Source: Deltaproteobacteria bacterium (GTDB taxonomy: Bacteria; Desulfobacterota_B; Binatia; Bin18). Taken from it: a stretch of 12,459 nt of DNA. The position numbers and the translations under genes were made by a program. The notes under the pieces were generated by a model. The model had not been told where the DNA came from. It saw only the letters and a program-made list of their open reading frames with translations, and did no database searches. The DNA lies in contig JAAXHF010000645.1 in NCBI GenBank assembly GCA_012271025.1, positions 1 through 12,459 on the forward strand, given 5' to 3'. The stretch's first letter is position 1, and every line of letters starts with the position of its first letter. Of this stretch, positions 1 through 6,535 are shown piece after piece.

Positions 1-1
1 G

Positions 2-556
2 GTGCAGCGCTCGCAGCGGGTGGCTGAAGACGATGAGCAGGAGGCCGACGACGCGCCCCGGGCGCGGCGGAGCGGCCGCCGGCGCGGGACCCGCGGGCGG
101 AGCAGTGAGTCACGGGCCGAGCCCCCGGCAGCCAGCCCTACAGAGCCCCCAGACGTTCCTGCCAACGGCGACGTTGACCAGGACCGTCCGCCGCTGGCCA
201 CCCCGGCCGACGACATTGGGCTGGAAGAAATCCCGGTCGATGCTCCGCCGGAAGAGATTCCGGTCGAACCCGAGGTCATGTTGACCCCTCCGTCTCGCAG
301 CTCGGCTTCCATGCAGGTCAAGACAAGTGTGACCCTGCGGGCGTCCGAGTTGGAATTGCCGGCCAACGGTGACGCGGCACCAAGCTCCGACGAGCTGATC
401 GCCCTGGCCACGACCGAGGCGCGCCGTCGCCATCCGGACTTGCCCGACGATACCGCTCCGGAATCGGACGTTGCCTCACTACCCTGGGGCGAGACGGTGC
501 TGACCCTGACCTGGAGCTACGACGTTCCGGTTCCCTCGGCCCACAGCGGCGACTGA
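2..556 (+). CDS. Unrecognised acidic/proline-rich protein, C-terminal fragment
   Basis: The frame is open to the left edge, so only the last ~184 residues are present and the GTG at base 2 is probably internal. I do not recognise a family. The first ~50 residues are a charged, Arg/Glu/Asp-rich stretch (RRSGRRRGTRGRSS). A low-complexity Pro/Glu/Asp segment follows, containing a short tandem motif (EEIPVDAPP then EEIPVEPEV). The last ~80 residues (from about QVKTSVTLRASELEL) look more ordered and end in a hydrophobic beta-like run, VLTLTWSYDVPVP. No signal peptide or membrane segment is visible. It is followed after 15 bases by a good terminator, so it ends its own transcript and is not co-transcribed with the CoA-transferase. 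That it is a real gene is fairly likely; its function cannot be inferred. Confidence 0.6.
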   Translation: MQRSQRVAEDDEQEADDAPRARRSGRRRGTRGRSSESRAEPPAASPTEPPDVPANGDVDQDRPPLATPADDIGLEEIPVDAPPEEIPVEPEVMLTPPSRSSASMQVKTSVTLRASELELPANGDAAPSSDELIALATTEARRRHPDLPDDTAPESDVASLPWGETVLTLTWSYDVPVPSAHSGD

Positions 557-571
557 TCACCCCCTCCTCTG

Positions 572-605
572 CGGTCGGCGCGCAGGCCGACCGTCTGTTC
601 TTCCC
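572..605 (+). terminator. Rho-independent terminator
   Basis: Perfect 8-bp stem CGGTCGGC (572-579) / GCCGACCG (586-593) with a 6-base loop, followed by a pyrimidine/T-rich tail (TCTGTTCTTCCCC). It starts 15 bases after the stop codon at 554-556, where an intrinsic terminator for the upstream gene is expected. Confidence 0.7.
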
Positions 606-710
606 CAGCCCAAGAACGGTCCGGGCCGTTGTCCCGTGCTGGAACGGCCGCGAGCGATGCCTGGCCCGCCTTCGCCCGTCTCAGTCCTCGCTTTTTCCGG
701 GGATGAGTGC

Positions 711-716
711 TAGACC
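711..716 (+). promoter_or_regulatory. Possible extended -10 element for the CoA-transferase operon
   Basis: TGCTAGACC (TG at 708-709, hexamer 711-716) lies 26 bases before the chosen start and after the upstream terminator. The hexamer itself is a weak match and no convincing -35 is seen. It is listed because the same TGCTA core recurs at other likely promoters in this window. Confidence 0.3.
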
Positions 717-741
717 ACGGGCGGAGGACTGGAGGGCTCGT

Positions 742-1968
742 ATGGACAACCGAACGCCACTGCCGCGTATGCTGGAAGATGTCACCGTGCTCGACTTCAC
801 CCAGTACCTGGCCGGTCCGACGGTGACCCGACTGATGGCCGAAATGGGCGCCCGTATCATCAAGGTCGAACAGGCGCCGACGGGCGACCCGTCGCGTGCC
901 CTGCCGTTCATCAAAGATGGCCGCAGCGGCTATTTTGTCCAGCAGAATCGGGGCAAACGCAGCCTGTGTCTCGACTTTGCCAAGCCCCAAGCCCTGGATC
1001 TGTTGCGCGCCCTTATTCCGACCGTCGATGTCGTGGTGGAGAACTACGGGCCCGGCGTGCTCGAGAAGCGGGGCTTGGACTACGCGGCCCTCAAGAAAAT
1101 CCATCCCAAAATCATCATGGCCTCGATCTCGGCCTTTGGCCGCCACAGTCCGCTGGCGCACCGGGTTGGCTACGATCTGATCGCCCAGGCGTTTTCCGGC
1201 ATTATGCACATGACCGGAGAGCCGAGCGGACCACCGCAGTTTGTCGGGCTCGGGATGGCCGATGTCAGCAGCGGGGTGCACGCCTTTGCCGCCCTCGGCT
1301 ATGCTCTGTACTACCGGGACAAGACCGGAGTCGGACAACACATCGATCTGGCCATGATCGATGCCCTGTACCATATGCATGAGGTCAATCTCCAAGTGCA
1401 TAGCCTGAGCAACGGTGCTTATGTGCCGGAACGCACCGGCGCCCATCATCCGCTGGTGTGTCCGGTCGGGACCTTCAAGGCACCCCAGGGCTGGATTGTG
1501 ATTCTGGTCCTCGACCGGCAGTGGGAGAATCTGTGCAAGGCCATGGGCCAGCCCGAGCTGATCACCGACCCGCGCTTTGCCACCGGCCCCGACCGGGCGA
1601 CCAACCAGAAAGAGCTGATCGCCATGATCGAAGCCTGGCTGCGGAGCTTTGCCGACGACGCGACAGCCCTGCACGTACTGGAAGAATACCGGGTGCCGTC
1701 CGCGCCGGTGATGTCGATCGTCGATACCGTCCGGCACGAGTATTTCACAGCCCGCGATATGGTCCGAACCGTATCCGACCCTATCCTGGGAGAACTCACC
1801 ATTCCCGGCTTTCCGCTGAAATATTCGGAGTTCCCGGACCTGCCTGAACTGCACGCCCCGCTGCTCGGTCAGCACAACGCGGCCGTGTTGCACGACCAGC
1901 TTGGCTATTCCCCGAGTCAGATAGCCGACCTGGAAGACGCCGGAGTGCTGCATGCGGGGGACACCTAG
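742..1968 (+). CDS. Class III CoA-transferase, CaiB/BaiF family
   Basis: 408 residues, the usual length of the family. These enzymes move CoA between carboxylic acids through an acyl-aspartyl intermediate, in the cytoplasm as interlocked dimers. Visible hallmarks are the N-terminal LEDVTVLDFTQYLAGP and MAEMGARIIKVEQ, the RGKRSLCLD block, VVVENYGPGV, and GLGMADVSSGV. The Asp in the last block (about residue 174) aligns with the catalytic Asp169 of formyl-CoA transferase. The start at 742 is chosen because GGAGGG lies 5 bases before it and family homology begins just after; an in-frame ATG at 703 has no ribosome binding site. Substrate (oxalate, carnitine, succinyl, aromatic acids and so on) cannot be read from the sequence. 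It is first of three closely spaced same-strand genes, 24 bases before the SMP-30-like gene, so probably an operon. Family is certain, reaction partner is not. Confidence 0.93.
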   Translation: MDNRTPLPRMLEDVTVLDFTQYLAGPTVTRLMAEMGARIIKVEQAPTGDPSRALPFIKDGRSGYFVQQNRGKRSLCLDFAKPQALDLLRALIPTVDVVVENYGPGVLEKRGLDYAALKKIHPKIIMASISAFGRHSPLAHRVGYDLIAQAFSGIMHMTGEPSGPPQFVGLGMADVSSGVHAFAALGYALYYRDKTGVGQHIDLAMIDALYHMHEVNLQVHSLSNGAYVPERTGAHHPLVCPVGTFKAPQGWIVILVLDRQWENLCKAMGQPELITDPRFATGPDRATNQKELIAMIEAWLRSFADDATALHVLEEYRVPSAPVMSIVDTVRHEYFTARDMVRTVSDPILGELTIPGFPLKYSEFPDLPELHAPLLGQHNAAVLHDQLGYSPSQIADLEDAGVLHAGDT

Positions 1969-1992
1969 TCCGTGAAGAAAGGAGACCGACCA

Positions 1993-2901
1993 ATGGCAAC
2001 GATTCCAACCCAAGCGGTCGAGATTTTTGGTTCCGGCGTGTTACGCGCCGAAGGCGTGGTGGTGGATAAAGAGGGCAACGTCTGGGGCGGTGGTCGCCGC
2101 GGGCAGGTGTATAAAGTCAGTCCCGACGGGGTGGTCGAGCAGGTGGCCCAGCTGCCCGACCGGGCTATTCCGAACGGGGTGACGCTCGACCGCGCGGGGA
2201 ATTTCGTGTACTGCGACCTGCGCCATAGGGCGGTCATGCGGCTGTCGCCCCAAGACGGCACGGTCTCCATGATTGCCGACCACGCCGGGGACTTCCCGAT
2301 CTCCATCCCCAACTTCGCCAGCTATGACGCCGAGGGGAATCTGTACGTCTCGAATTCCAGCTCGCAGGAGGGCAGCAAAGTCTTCGGCGAATTTTCCAAC
2401 CCCCAGCCCAACGGGGCGGTGGTACGGATTCGACCCGACGGCCGGGGCGAGGTCGTTGCCACCGGTATTTATTTTGCCAACGGCACGGCCATCGACCCCA
2501 ACGAGGACGCGGTCTACGTCCTGGAGAGTTCGCGCAACGACTGTGTCCGCATCCAGATCAACAAGGACGGCACGTTTGGCAAGCCCGAGATCTACGCCAG
2601 TGGTTTTCCGGCGCTGCCCGACGGTATGGCCTTTGACGTGGACCGCAATCTGTACATCACCCTGCCGGGCGTGCCGACCGCAGATAAGCTCGAGCCCCGC
2701 AACAAAGTCATCAAGGTCGATACCAACGGCAAGTGGACCGAGCTGATCGACGACCCGGACGGCACCAGGCTGAGCTTCCCGACAAACTGTGCGTTCGGTG
2801 GACCCGACATGCAGACCTTGTATCTGGCCAATCTCGAAGGCGAACACATGAACAAGGTCCACACGCCGTTCCGCGGCCATCCTCTGTACCACCAGCGCTA
2901 G
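1993..2901 (+). CDS. SMP-30/gluconolactonase/LRE-family beta-propeller
   Basis: 302 residues, typical for the family: a six-bladed propeller lactonase or hydrolase with one divalent metal. Repeated blade motifs are clear: VVVDKEGNVWGGG, VTLDRAGNFVYCD, ASYDAEGNLYVSN, TAIDPNEDAVYVLE, MAFDVDRNLYITLPG and NCAFGGPDMQTLYLAN. Probable metal ligands and active-site residues are Glu20 (AEGVVV), Asn107 (PNFASYD), Asn163 (FANGTAID) and Asp210 (LPDGMAFD). They match the Glu18/Asn103/Asn154/Asp204 set of mammalian SMP-30. The start at 1993 has AAAGGAG 8 bases upstream; a GTG at 1972 in the same frame overlaps that site and is rejected. No signal peptide, so cytoplasmic. It lies between the CoA-transferase and the MetE-like gene (12-base gap after it), suggesting a shared pathway in which it hydrolyses a lactone or ester. 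That role is inference. Confidence 0.9.
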   Translation: MATIPTQAVEIFGSGVLRAEGVVVDKEGNVWGGGRRGQVYKVSPDGVVEQVAQLPDRAIPNGVTLDRAGNFVYCDLRHRAVMRLSPQDGTVSMIADHAGDFPISIPNFASYDAEGNLYVSNSSSQEGSKVFGEFSNPQPNGAVVRIRPDGRGEVVATGIYFANGTAIDPNEDAVYVLESSRNDCVRIQINKDGTFGKPEIYASGFPALPDGMAFDVDRNLYITLPGVPTADKLEPRNKVIKVDTNGKWTELIDDPDGTRLSFPTNCAFGGPDMQTLYLANLEGEHMNKVHTPFRGHPLYHQR

Positions 2902-2913
2902 AAGAGGCGTCTC

Positions 2914-4086
2914 ATGCGCACCAGCGACTCGCGTATCCTGACCACCCACGTCGGCAGTCTGCCCCGCAGCGCGGCCCTGGCCGATCTCCTGATTGACCAG
3001 GAGCAGGACAAGGCTATTGACGCGGCCGAGCTCGAACGTCAGGCCGAGCTGGCCGTCCGGCACGTGATTCACCAGCAGGCCGAGTCCGGGGTGGATATCG
3101 CCAACGACGGTGAGCAGCCCCGCATCGGTTTCCAGACCTATGTACCGCAGCGCATGAGCGGCTTTGGCGGGGAGAGCAAACGGCCGACTCCCCAGGACAT
3201 GAAAGAATTCCCGGATTTTGTCGCCCTGATGCAAAAACGCAATGTGATGCGGGCCAAGGTGTTCAACGCGCCACAGGCGATTGCCGAGGTCGAGTACCAC
3301 GACCTGAGCGCGGTCCGTGACGAATGCGCGCTGTTCCGGCGCTGCCTTGACGACCAGCCCCGGCCATTCGCCGAGTGTTTCATGACCGCAGCCTCTCCCG
3401 GCATCGTGGCCACGACCATGCTCAACGCCTACTACGACTCCCACGAGCAGTACGTCTTTGCCGTCGCCCGACAGCTCAAGAAGGAGTACGAGTATATTCA
3501 CGCCCAGGGCCTGGTGTTGCAGATTGACGCGCCCGACCTGGCCATGGAGCGCAGCTTTCTGTTCCAGGATATGTCGCTGCCGGAATTCCAGCGCGTGGTC
3601 GAGACGCACATTGCGGCGCTGAACCTGGCGGTCGAGAATATCCCGGCCGAACGGATCCGCCTGCACGTGTGCTGGGGCAATTATGACGGTCCCCACAATC
3701 ATGACGTGCCGCTTGAGGATATCCTGCCCATCATCTGCCAGGCCAGAGTTGGTGCGCTGGCCCTGGAACTGGCCAACCCGCGCCACCAGCACGAACACAA
3801 AGTCCTCAAAAACCATCCTCTGCCGGACTCCATGCTGCTGATTCCGGGGGTGATCGATTCCACGACCAACTACGTCGAGCATCCCGAGGTCGTTGCCGAC
3901 CGCATCTGCCAGGCCGTCGAAGCGGTCGGCGAACGCAGCCGGGTGATTGCCGGCACCGACTGCGGGTTCGGCACCTTTGCCGGCTGGGAGATGGTGCCCG
4001 ACAGCGTGGTGTGGGCAAAAATGAAAGCGTGCAGCCAGGGGGCGCGGATTGCGACCCAGCGCTTGTGGGGCGGGGCAGGGGAATGA
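2914..4086 (+). CDS. Stand-alone MetE C-terminal-type zinc methyltransferase (cobalamin-independent methionine synthase II family)
   Basis: 390 residues corresponding to the C-terminal catalytic half of MetE. It starts with the family signature LTTHVGSLPRS and carries VDIANDGEQPR. The thiol-activating zinc site is complete: His251 and Cys253 (LHVCWG), Glu285 (ALELANPR) and Cys350 (GTDCGFGTF), the HxC...E...C arrangement of MetE and of epoxyalkane:coenzyme M transferase. The N-terminal MetE half is absent. Known stand-alone members include archaeal-type methionine synthases and CoM transferases, and most bacterial ones are uncharacterised, so the methyl donor and thiol acceptor are unknown. 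The start has AGAGG 6 bases upstream. It is the last gene of the CaiB / SMP-30 / MetE-like cluster, which argues for a degradative alkyl-transfer role rather than core methionine synthesis, although a methionine salvage gene (mtnA) lies 1.3 kb downstream. Confidence 0.88.
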   Translation: MRTSDSRILTTHVGSLPRSAALADLLIDQEQDKAIDAAELERQAELAVRHVIHQQAESGVDIANDGEQPRIGFQTYVPQRMSGFGGESKRPTPQDMKEFPDFVALMQKRNVMRAKVFNAPQAIAEVEYHDLSAVRDECALFRRCLDDQPRPFAECFMTAASPGIVATTMLNAYYDSHEQYVFAVARQLKKEYEYIHAQGLVLQIDAPDLAMERSFLFQDMSLPEFQRVVETHIAALNLAVENIPAERIRLHVCWGNYDGPHNHDVPLEDILPIICQARVGALALELANPRHQHEHKVLKNHPLPDSMLLIPGVIDSTTNYVEHPEVVADRICQAVEAVGERSRVIAGTDCGFGTFAGWEMVPDSVVWAKMKACSQGARIATQRLWGGAGE

Positions 4087-4105
4087 TGAACGATGAATGA
4101 TGAAC
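4081..4105. repeat. Short direct repeat at the end of the MetE-like gene
   Basis: GAATGATGAAC occurs at 4081-4091 and again at 4095-4105 with 3 bases between. The first copy contains the stop codon. It could be a slippage product; no function is evident. Confidence 0.6.
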
Positions 4106-4122
4106 GCGGAAGAAGTGCGCCG

Positions 4123-4147
4123 TGCGGGCCGCCGGAGACGGCCCGCA
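4123..4147. terminator. Hairpin between convergent genes, possible bidirectional terminator
   Basis: Perfect 8-bp inverted repeat TGCGGGCC (4123-4130) / GGCCCGCA (4140-4147), 9-base loop, between the ends of the MetE-like gene and the selenoprotein gene. It is strong enough to stall polymerase but lacks a T-tract on either side, so rho-independent function is uncertain. Confidence 0.45.
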
Positions 4148-4152
4148 GCGTG

Positions 4153-4686
4153 TCAGGCTCCGGTCACATTGGCCGTCCAGCCTCTGGCTTTATCAACCGT
4201 TGTGGCCGAGATCTTCTTTGAGGCGTAAAAGCCGACCAGCCCCAGGGCGTCTTTGATCTGCAGGCGACCGATCGGACCCGAGGTATAGGTCACATTCAGG
4301 ATATTGCGGGCGGGGTCGATGATGAATGCCGCCGGCTGGATGATGTTGCGCTTCTCTTCGTACCAGCAGGTCAGGGTCGCGGCCGTGGCCGGACCGTCCA
4401 CGCCGTAGATGACGGGAAACGTCAGCCCCGACTTGTCGACCGTTTGCCGGGCCTTGTCGAGCGGGTCGGTTGAGATGGCGTAGACCGAAATCCCGGTCGC
4501 CCGGGCCTGTTCGAGATGCGCCTGGTAATCAGCCAACTGCTGATCGCAGAACGGTCACCAGTGAGCCCGATAGGTCAGGACGATGGCGTACGGGGTCGAG
4601 ATGTCGGTCGGCAGACTGATCGTTTCCCCGCCGACGCTCGAGCCGCTGATGGCCGGAAAAGGATCTCCGGGGTGGAGGCGTTCCAT
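4153..4686 (-). CDS. Peroxiredoxin-like (AhpC/TSA-type) selenoprotein with in-frame UGA = Sec44
   Basis: 177 residues when the UGA at 4557-4555 is read as selenocysteine. A conventional reading gives a 5' piece ending ...TYRAHW and a 3' piece in the same frame starting PFCDQQLADYQAHL. The join, YRAHW-U-PFCDQQL, is the redox site of AhpC/TSA and thioredoxin-fold proteins (usually RGxWCPFCxxQL), with Sec44 replacing the first Cys and Cys47 retained (UxxC). The rest fits the fold: PGDPFPAISG near the start, YAIVLTY strand, GISVYAISTDPLDKAR, FPVIYGVDG, and a late strand PAAFIIDPARNILNVTYTSG. The likely role is reduction of peroxides or protein disulfides in the cytoplasm; no signal peptide is visible. 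Start 4686 is chosen because AAGGAG lies 8 bases upstream; earlier in-frame ATGs lie in or before the promoter. A SECIS hairpin follows the UGA. The true stop is also TGA (4155-4153) but has no matching hairpin close behind. Confidence 0.9.
4527..4557 (-). promoter_or_regulatory. Bacterial SECIS element with its UGA codon
   Basis: On the minus strand the UGA (4557-4555) is followed by 9 bases and then a 7-bp stem GATCAGC (4545-4539) / GCTGATT (4533-4527), one G-U pair, with a 5-base loop AGTTG. The loop starts 16 bases after the UGA and has G in its second position followed by U. Known bacterial SECIS rules ask for a stem-loop with the loop about 16-37 bases from the UGA and a G in the first two loop positions; both hold. 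Further partial pairing below the stem (GUU region against GGC) is possible. It would recruit SelB with Sec-tRNA. Confidence 0.85.
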
Positions 4687-4744
4687 GGCTGTGCTCCTTT
4701 CTGGGACGCGCGCCGCGTCGGGCTGGACGGGGCGCGGTGGGCCA

Positions 4745-4773
4745 CCTATAGCCATGACCCGCCGCCGAGTCAA
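4745..4773 (-). promoter_or_regulatory. Sigma70-type promoter of the selenoprotein gene
   Basis: On the minus strand: -35 TTGACT (4773-4768), exactly 17 bases, -10 TATAGG (4750-4745). Transcription would begin near 4738 and leave a leader of about 50 bases with the AAGGAG site before the ATG at 4686. It is the best consensus promoter in the window and also shows that the longer upstream in-frame ATG is not used. Confidence 0.7.
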
Positions 4774-4811
4774 GGCAAAACGCGCCGGTCTTCTGTAACC
4801 GGGCGGCCGTG

Positions 4812-4820
4812 TGCTACACT
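4812..4820 (+). promoter_or_regulatory. Extended -10 promoter, leaderless start
   Basis: TGCTACACT: TG at 4812-4813 and hexamer TACACT at 4815-4820. The expected start site, 7-8 bases downstream, coincides with the ATG at 4828, and no Shine-Dalgarno lies before that ATG. This predicts a leaderless mRNA. No clear -35 is seen. Confidence 0.5.
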
Positions 4821-4827
4821 CCGGACC

Positions 4828-5445
4828 ATGGCTAGTCCGTCGCCCCCGTCTCCCGATCCGAGCCTGCTGGCCTCGTTCCTGAAGCTGCTGCGCTCAACCT
4901 CCTCGCTCGTGTTCACGGCCGTGCGCAAGGCGCCGGTCCTGGTCGTCGCCGTGCTGGTCCTGGCGGTTCTCTACTACCGGAATCCGCAACAGTTCCAGGA
5001 TACCGAGCCCGCCGAACCGGCCAAGGCCAGCGTCGCCGCCGAGCCGCAGCCGCCGCCCGAGCTGCCGGCCGGCCAACAGGCTCTATGGCTGTGCGTGCAG
5101 CGGGTGGATTCCCAGATGACCGGCGGCCTGTGGGCGGACGTCTACTACGGGATGGAGGCCAAGCTTGACGGCACGGCGGTGACGGTCAAGGTGACCGAAG
5201 GCTGGAAAAATCTATCCGAGAGCAAGCAGAAAATCCTGGCCCAGCTGCTGGTCGATACCTGGCTGCGGACCGGCCAGGCGCTCCAGGTTCTCGACGCTTC
5301 TCAAGACACGTCCGATGTGCGCATCCAAGCCTCGGGCGAGCCGTTCCGTGAGATCGTCATTCAGCGTCTGCCGGACGAGCAGACGGTGGCGGCGTGGCGA
5401 CCGGCGACCGGGGTGCAGCTGTTTGACCCCCAGACCGATGTCTAG
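4828..5445 (+). CDS. Single-pass membrane protein of unknown function
   Basis: 205 residues, family not recognised. Residues ~13-32 form an amphipathic segment, and ~35-50 (APVLVVAVLVLAVLYY) are one clear transmembrane helix preceded by RK. The N-terminus should therefore be cytoplasmic and the C-terminal part periplasmic. A Pro/Ala/Glu-rich linker (about 58-80) leads to a folded domain from about LWLCVQRVDSQM to the end, with beta-strand character (AKLDGTAVTVKVTEGW, DVRIQASGEPFREIVIQRL) and a central helix (SESKQKILAQLLVDTWLRTG). The start at 4828 follows a putative promoter directly. Longer in-frame starts would overlap the promoter and the divergent selenoprotein gene. Its stop codon overlaps the start region of mtnA, so the two are probably translationally coupled. 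A link to methionine salvage is not otherwise suggested. Confidence 0.75.
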   Translation: MASPSPPSPDPSLLASFLKLLRSTSSLVFTAVRKAPVLVVAVLVLAVLYYRNPQQFQDTEPAEPAKASVAAEPQPPPELPAGQQALWLCVQRVDSQMTGGLWADVYYGMEAKLDGTAVTVKVTEGWKNLSESKQKILAQLLVDTWLRTGQALQVLDASQDTSDVRIQASGEPFREIVIQRLPDEQTVAAWRPATGVQLFDPQTDV

Positions 5446-6526
5446 TATGCCGGCCGCTTTTTTCGCCATCAAATGGCAGAAGGCCCAGGCCGGCAGGCCG
5501 GCTGCGGTGATCATGCTCGATCAGCGCTTCCTGCCGACCCGCGAACTCTATCGGACCTATACCCACTACCAGGGCGTTGCCCGGGCGATTCGGGCCATGA
5601 TTATTCGTGGTGCGCCGGCCATTGGCGTGGCTGCGGCCATGGGGCTGGCGCTCGGCGCCCGACAGCTCAAGACCAGCGACCGGCCGGCCACCTTTGATCG
5701 GCTGTGCCGGGTTTTTGCCGCGACCCGCCCCACTGCGGTCAACCTGTTCTGGGCCATCGAGCGTATGCGGGGCGTCTACGCCCAGACCCATGCGGCGGGC
5801 CGGACTCGTCTGTGCGAACGCCTCGAACACGAGGCTCTGACCCTGTATGCCGAAGATATCGAGACCAACCGTCGCCTGGGCCGCTACGGGGCGGCGTTGA
5901 TCTCGCCTCGGGCCAGCGTCCTCACCCACTGTAATGCCGGCGCCCTGGCCACGGCCGGCTACGGTACGGCCCTGGGAGTGATCCGCGCCGCCTGGGAGCA
6001 GGGCAAACACCTCTCGGTCTTTGTGCCTGAGACGCGACCGTTTCTGCAGGGCGCCCGGCTGACGGCCTGGGAGCTGAGCAAGGAGGGCATTCCGGCAACC
6101 CTGATCACCGACAATATGGTCGGCCATTTCATGCAAAAAGGCGTGATTGACTGCGCGATTGTCGGAACCGACCGGACCGCAGCAAACGGAGACGTGGCAA
6201 ACAAGATCGGAACCTATACCTCTGCGGTGTTGGCCGCCCGGCATGCGCTGCCCTTCTATGTTGCGGCGCCGACCGCCTCGGTCGACCTGGCCTGCCCGTC
6301 TGGCGCGCATATTCCGATTGAAGAACGCGCGGCGCGCGAGGTCACCCACATCTTCCGCCAGCAGATCGCCCCGACCGATATCCCGGTTGCCAATCCGGCC
6401 TTTGATGTCACGCCCCATCCCCTGGTCAGCGCAATCATTACCGAGCGGGGGGTCGTGCGTGCCCCGTATGCCGAATCCCTGCCGCGGGTGGTGCGGGCCG
6501 GCCAGTCCGACACGGCCGTCTCATAG
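5438..6526 (+). CDS. mtnA: S-methyl-5-thioribose-1-phosphate isomerase
   Basis: About 362 residues. It converts methylthioribose-1-phosphate to methylthioribulose-1-phosphate in the methionine salvage pathway, which recycles methylthioadenosine from polyamine synthesis; cytoplasmic. It belongs to the eIF2B-alpha/beta/delta-related family. Hallmarks are MLDQRFLP near the N-terminus, MIIRGAPAIGVAAAMGLALG, LTHCNAGALATAGYGTALG with the catalytic Cys (residue 165), and CAIVGTDRTAANGDVANKIGTY with the catalytic Asp (residue 245). The last two equal Cys160/Asp240 of the Bacillus enzyme. FYVAAPTASVDL and IPIEERAAREV follow. Start could be ATG 5438, overlapping the upstream gene by 8 bases, or ATG 5447, one base after its stop; neither has a ribosome binding site, so translation is probably by coupling. 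It ends 9 bases from the end of the convergent nagZ. No other mtn genes are in the window. Confidence 0.95.
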   Translation: MSSMPAAFFAIKWQKAQAGRPAAVIMLDQRFLPTRELYRTYTHYQGVARAIRAMIIRGAPAIGVAAAMGLALGARQLKTSDRPATFDRLCRVFAATRPTAVNLFWAIERMRGVYAQTHAAGRTRLCERLEHEALTLYAEDIETNRRLGRYGAALISPRASVLTHCNAGALATAGYGTALGVIRAAWEQGKHLSVFVPETRPFLQGARLTAWELSKEGIPATLITDNMVGHFMQKGVIDCAIVGTDRTAANGDVANKIGTYTSAVLAARHALPFYVAAPTASVDLACPSGAHIPIEERAAREVTHIFRQQIAPTDIPVANPAFDVTPHPLVSAIITERGVVRAPYAESLPRVVRAGQSDTAVS

Positions 6527-6535
6527 CGACCCGGG

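Noticed and set aside
517..2013. 498-codon minus-strand frame over the CoA-transferase
   Set aside because: Antisense shadow of a conserved gene; translation has no recognisable domain and no ribosome binding site was found.
2041..3882. 613-codon open frame on the minus strand across the SMP-30 and MetE-like genes
   Set aside because: It lies antisense to two clearly conserved genes, its translation is rich in Val/Gly/Asp/His with no family motif, and long antisense frames are expected from GC-rich third positions.
4555..4773. A separate 72-residue gene or a pseudogene made by a nonsense mutation in the peroxiredoxin-like protein
   Set aside because: The UGA aligns exactly with the catalytic Cys and is followed by a SECIS hairpin at the correct distance; no other disruption is present.
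5357..6418. 353-codon minus-strand frame over mtnA
   Set aside because: Antisense shadow; MtnA has complete catalytic motifs on the plus strand.
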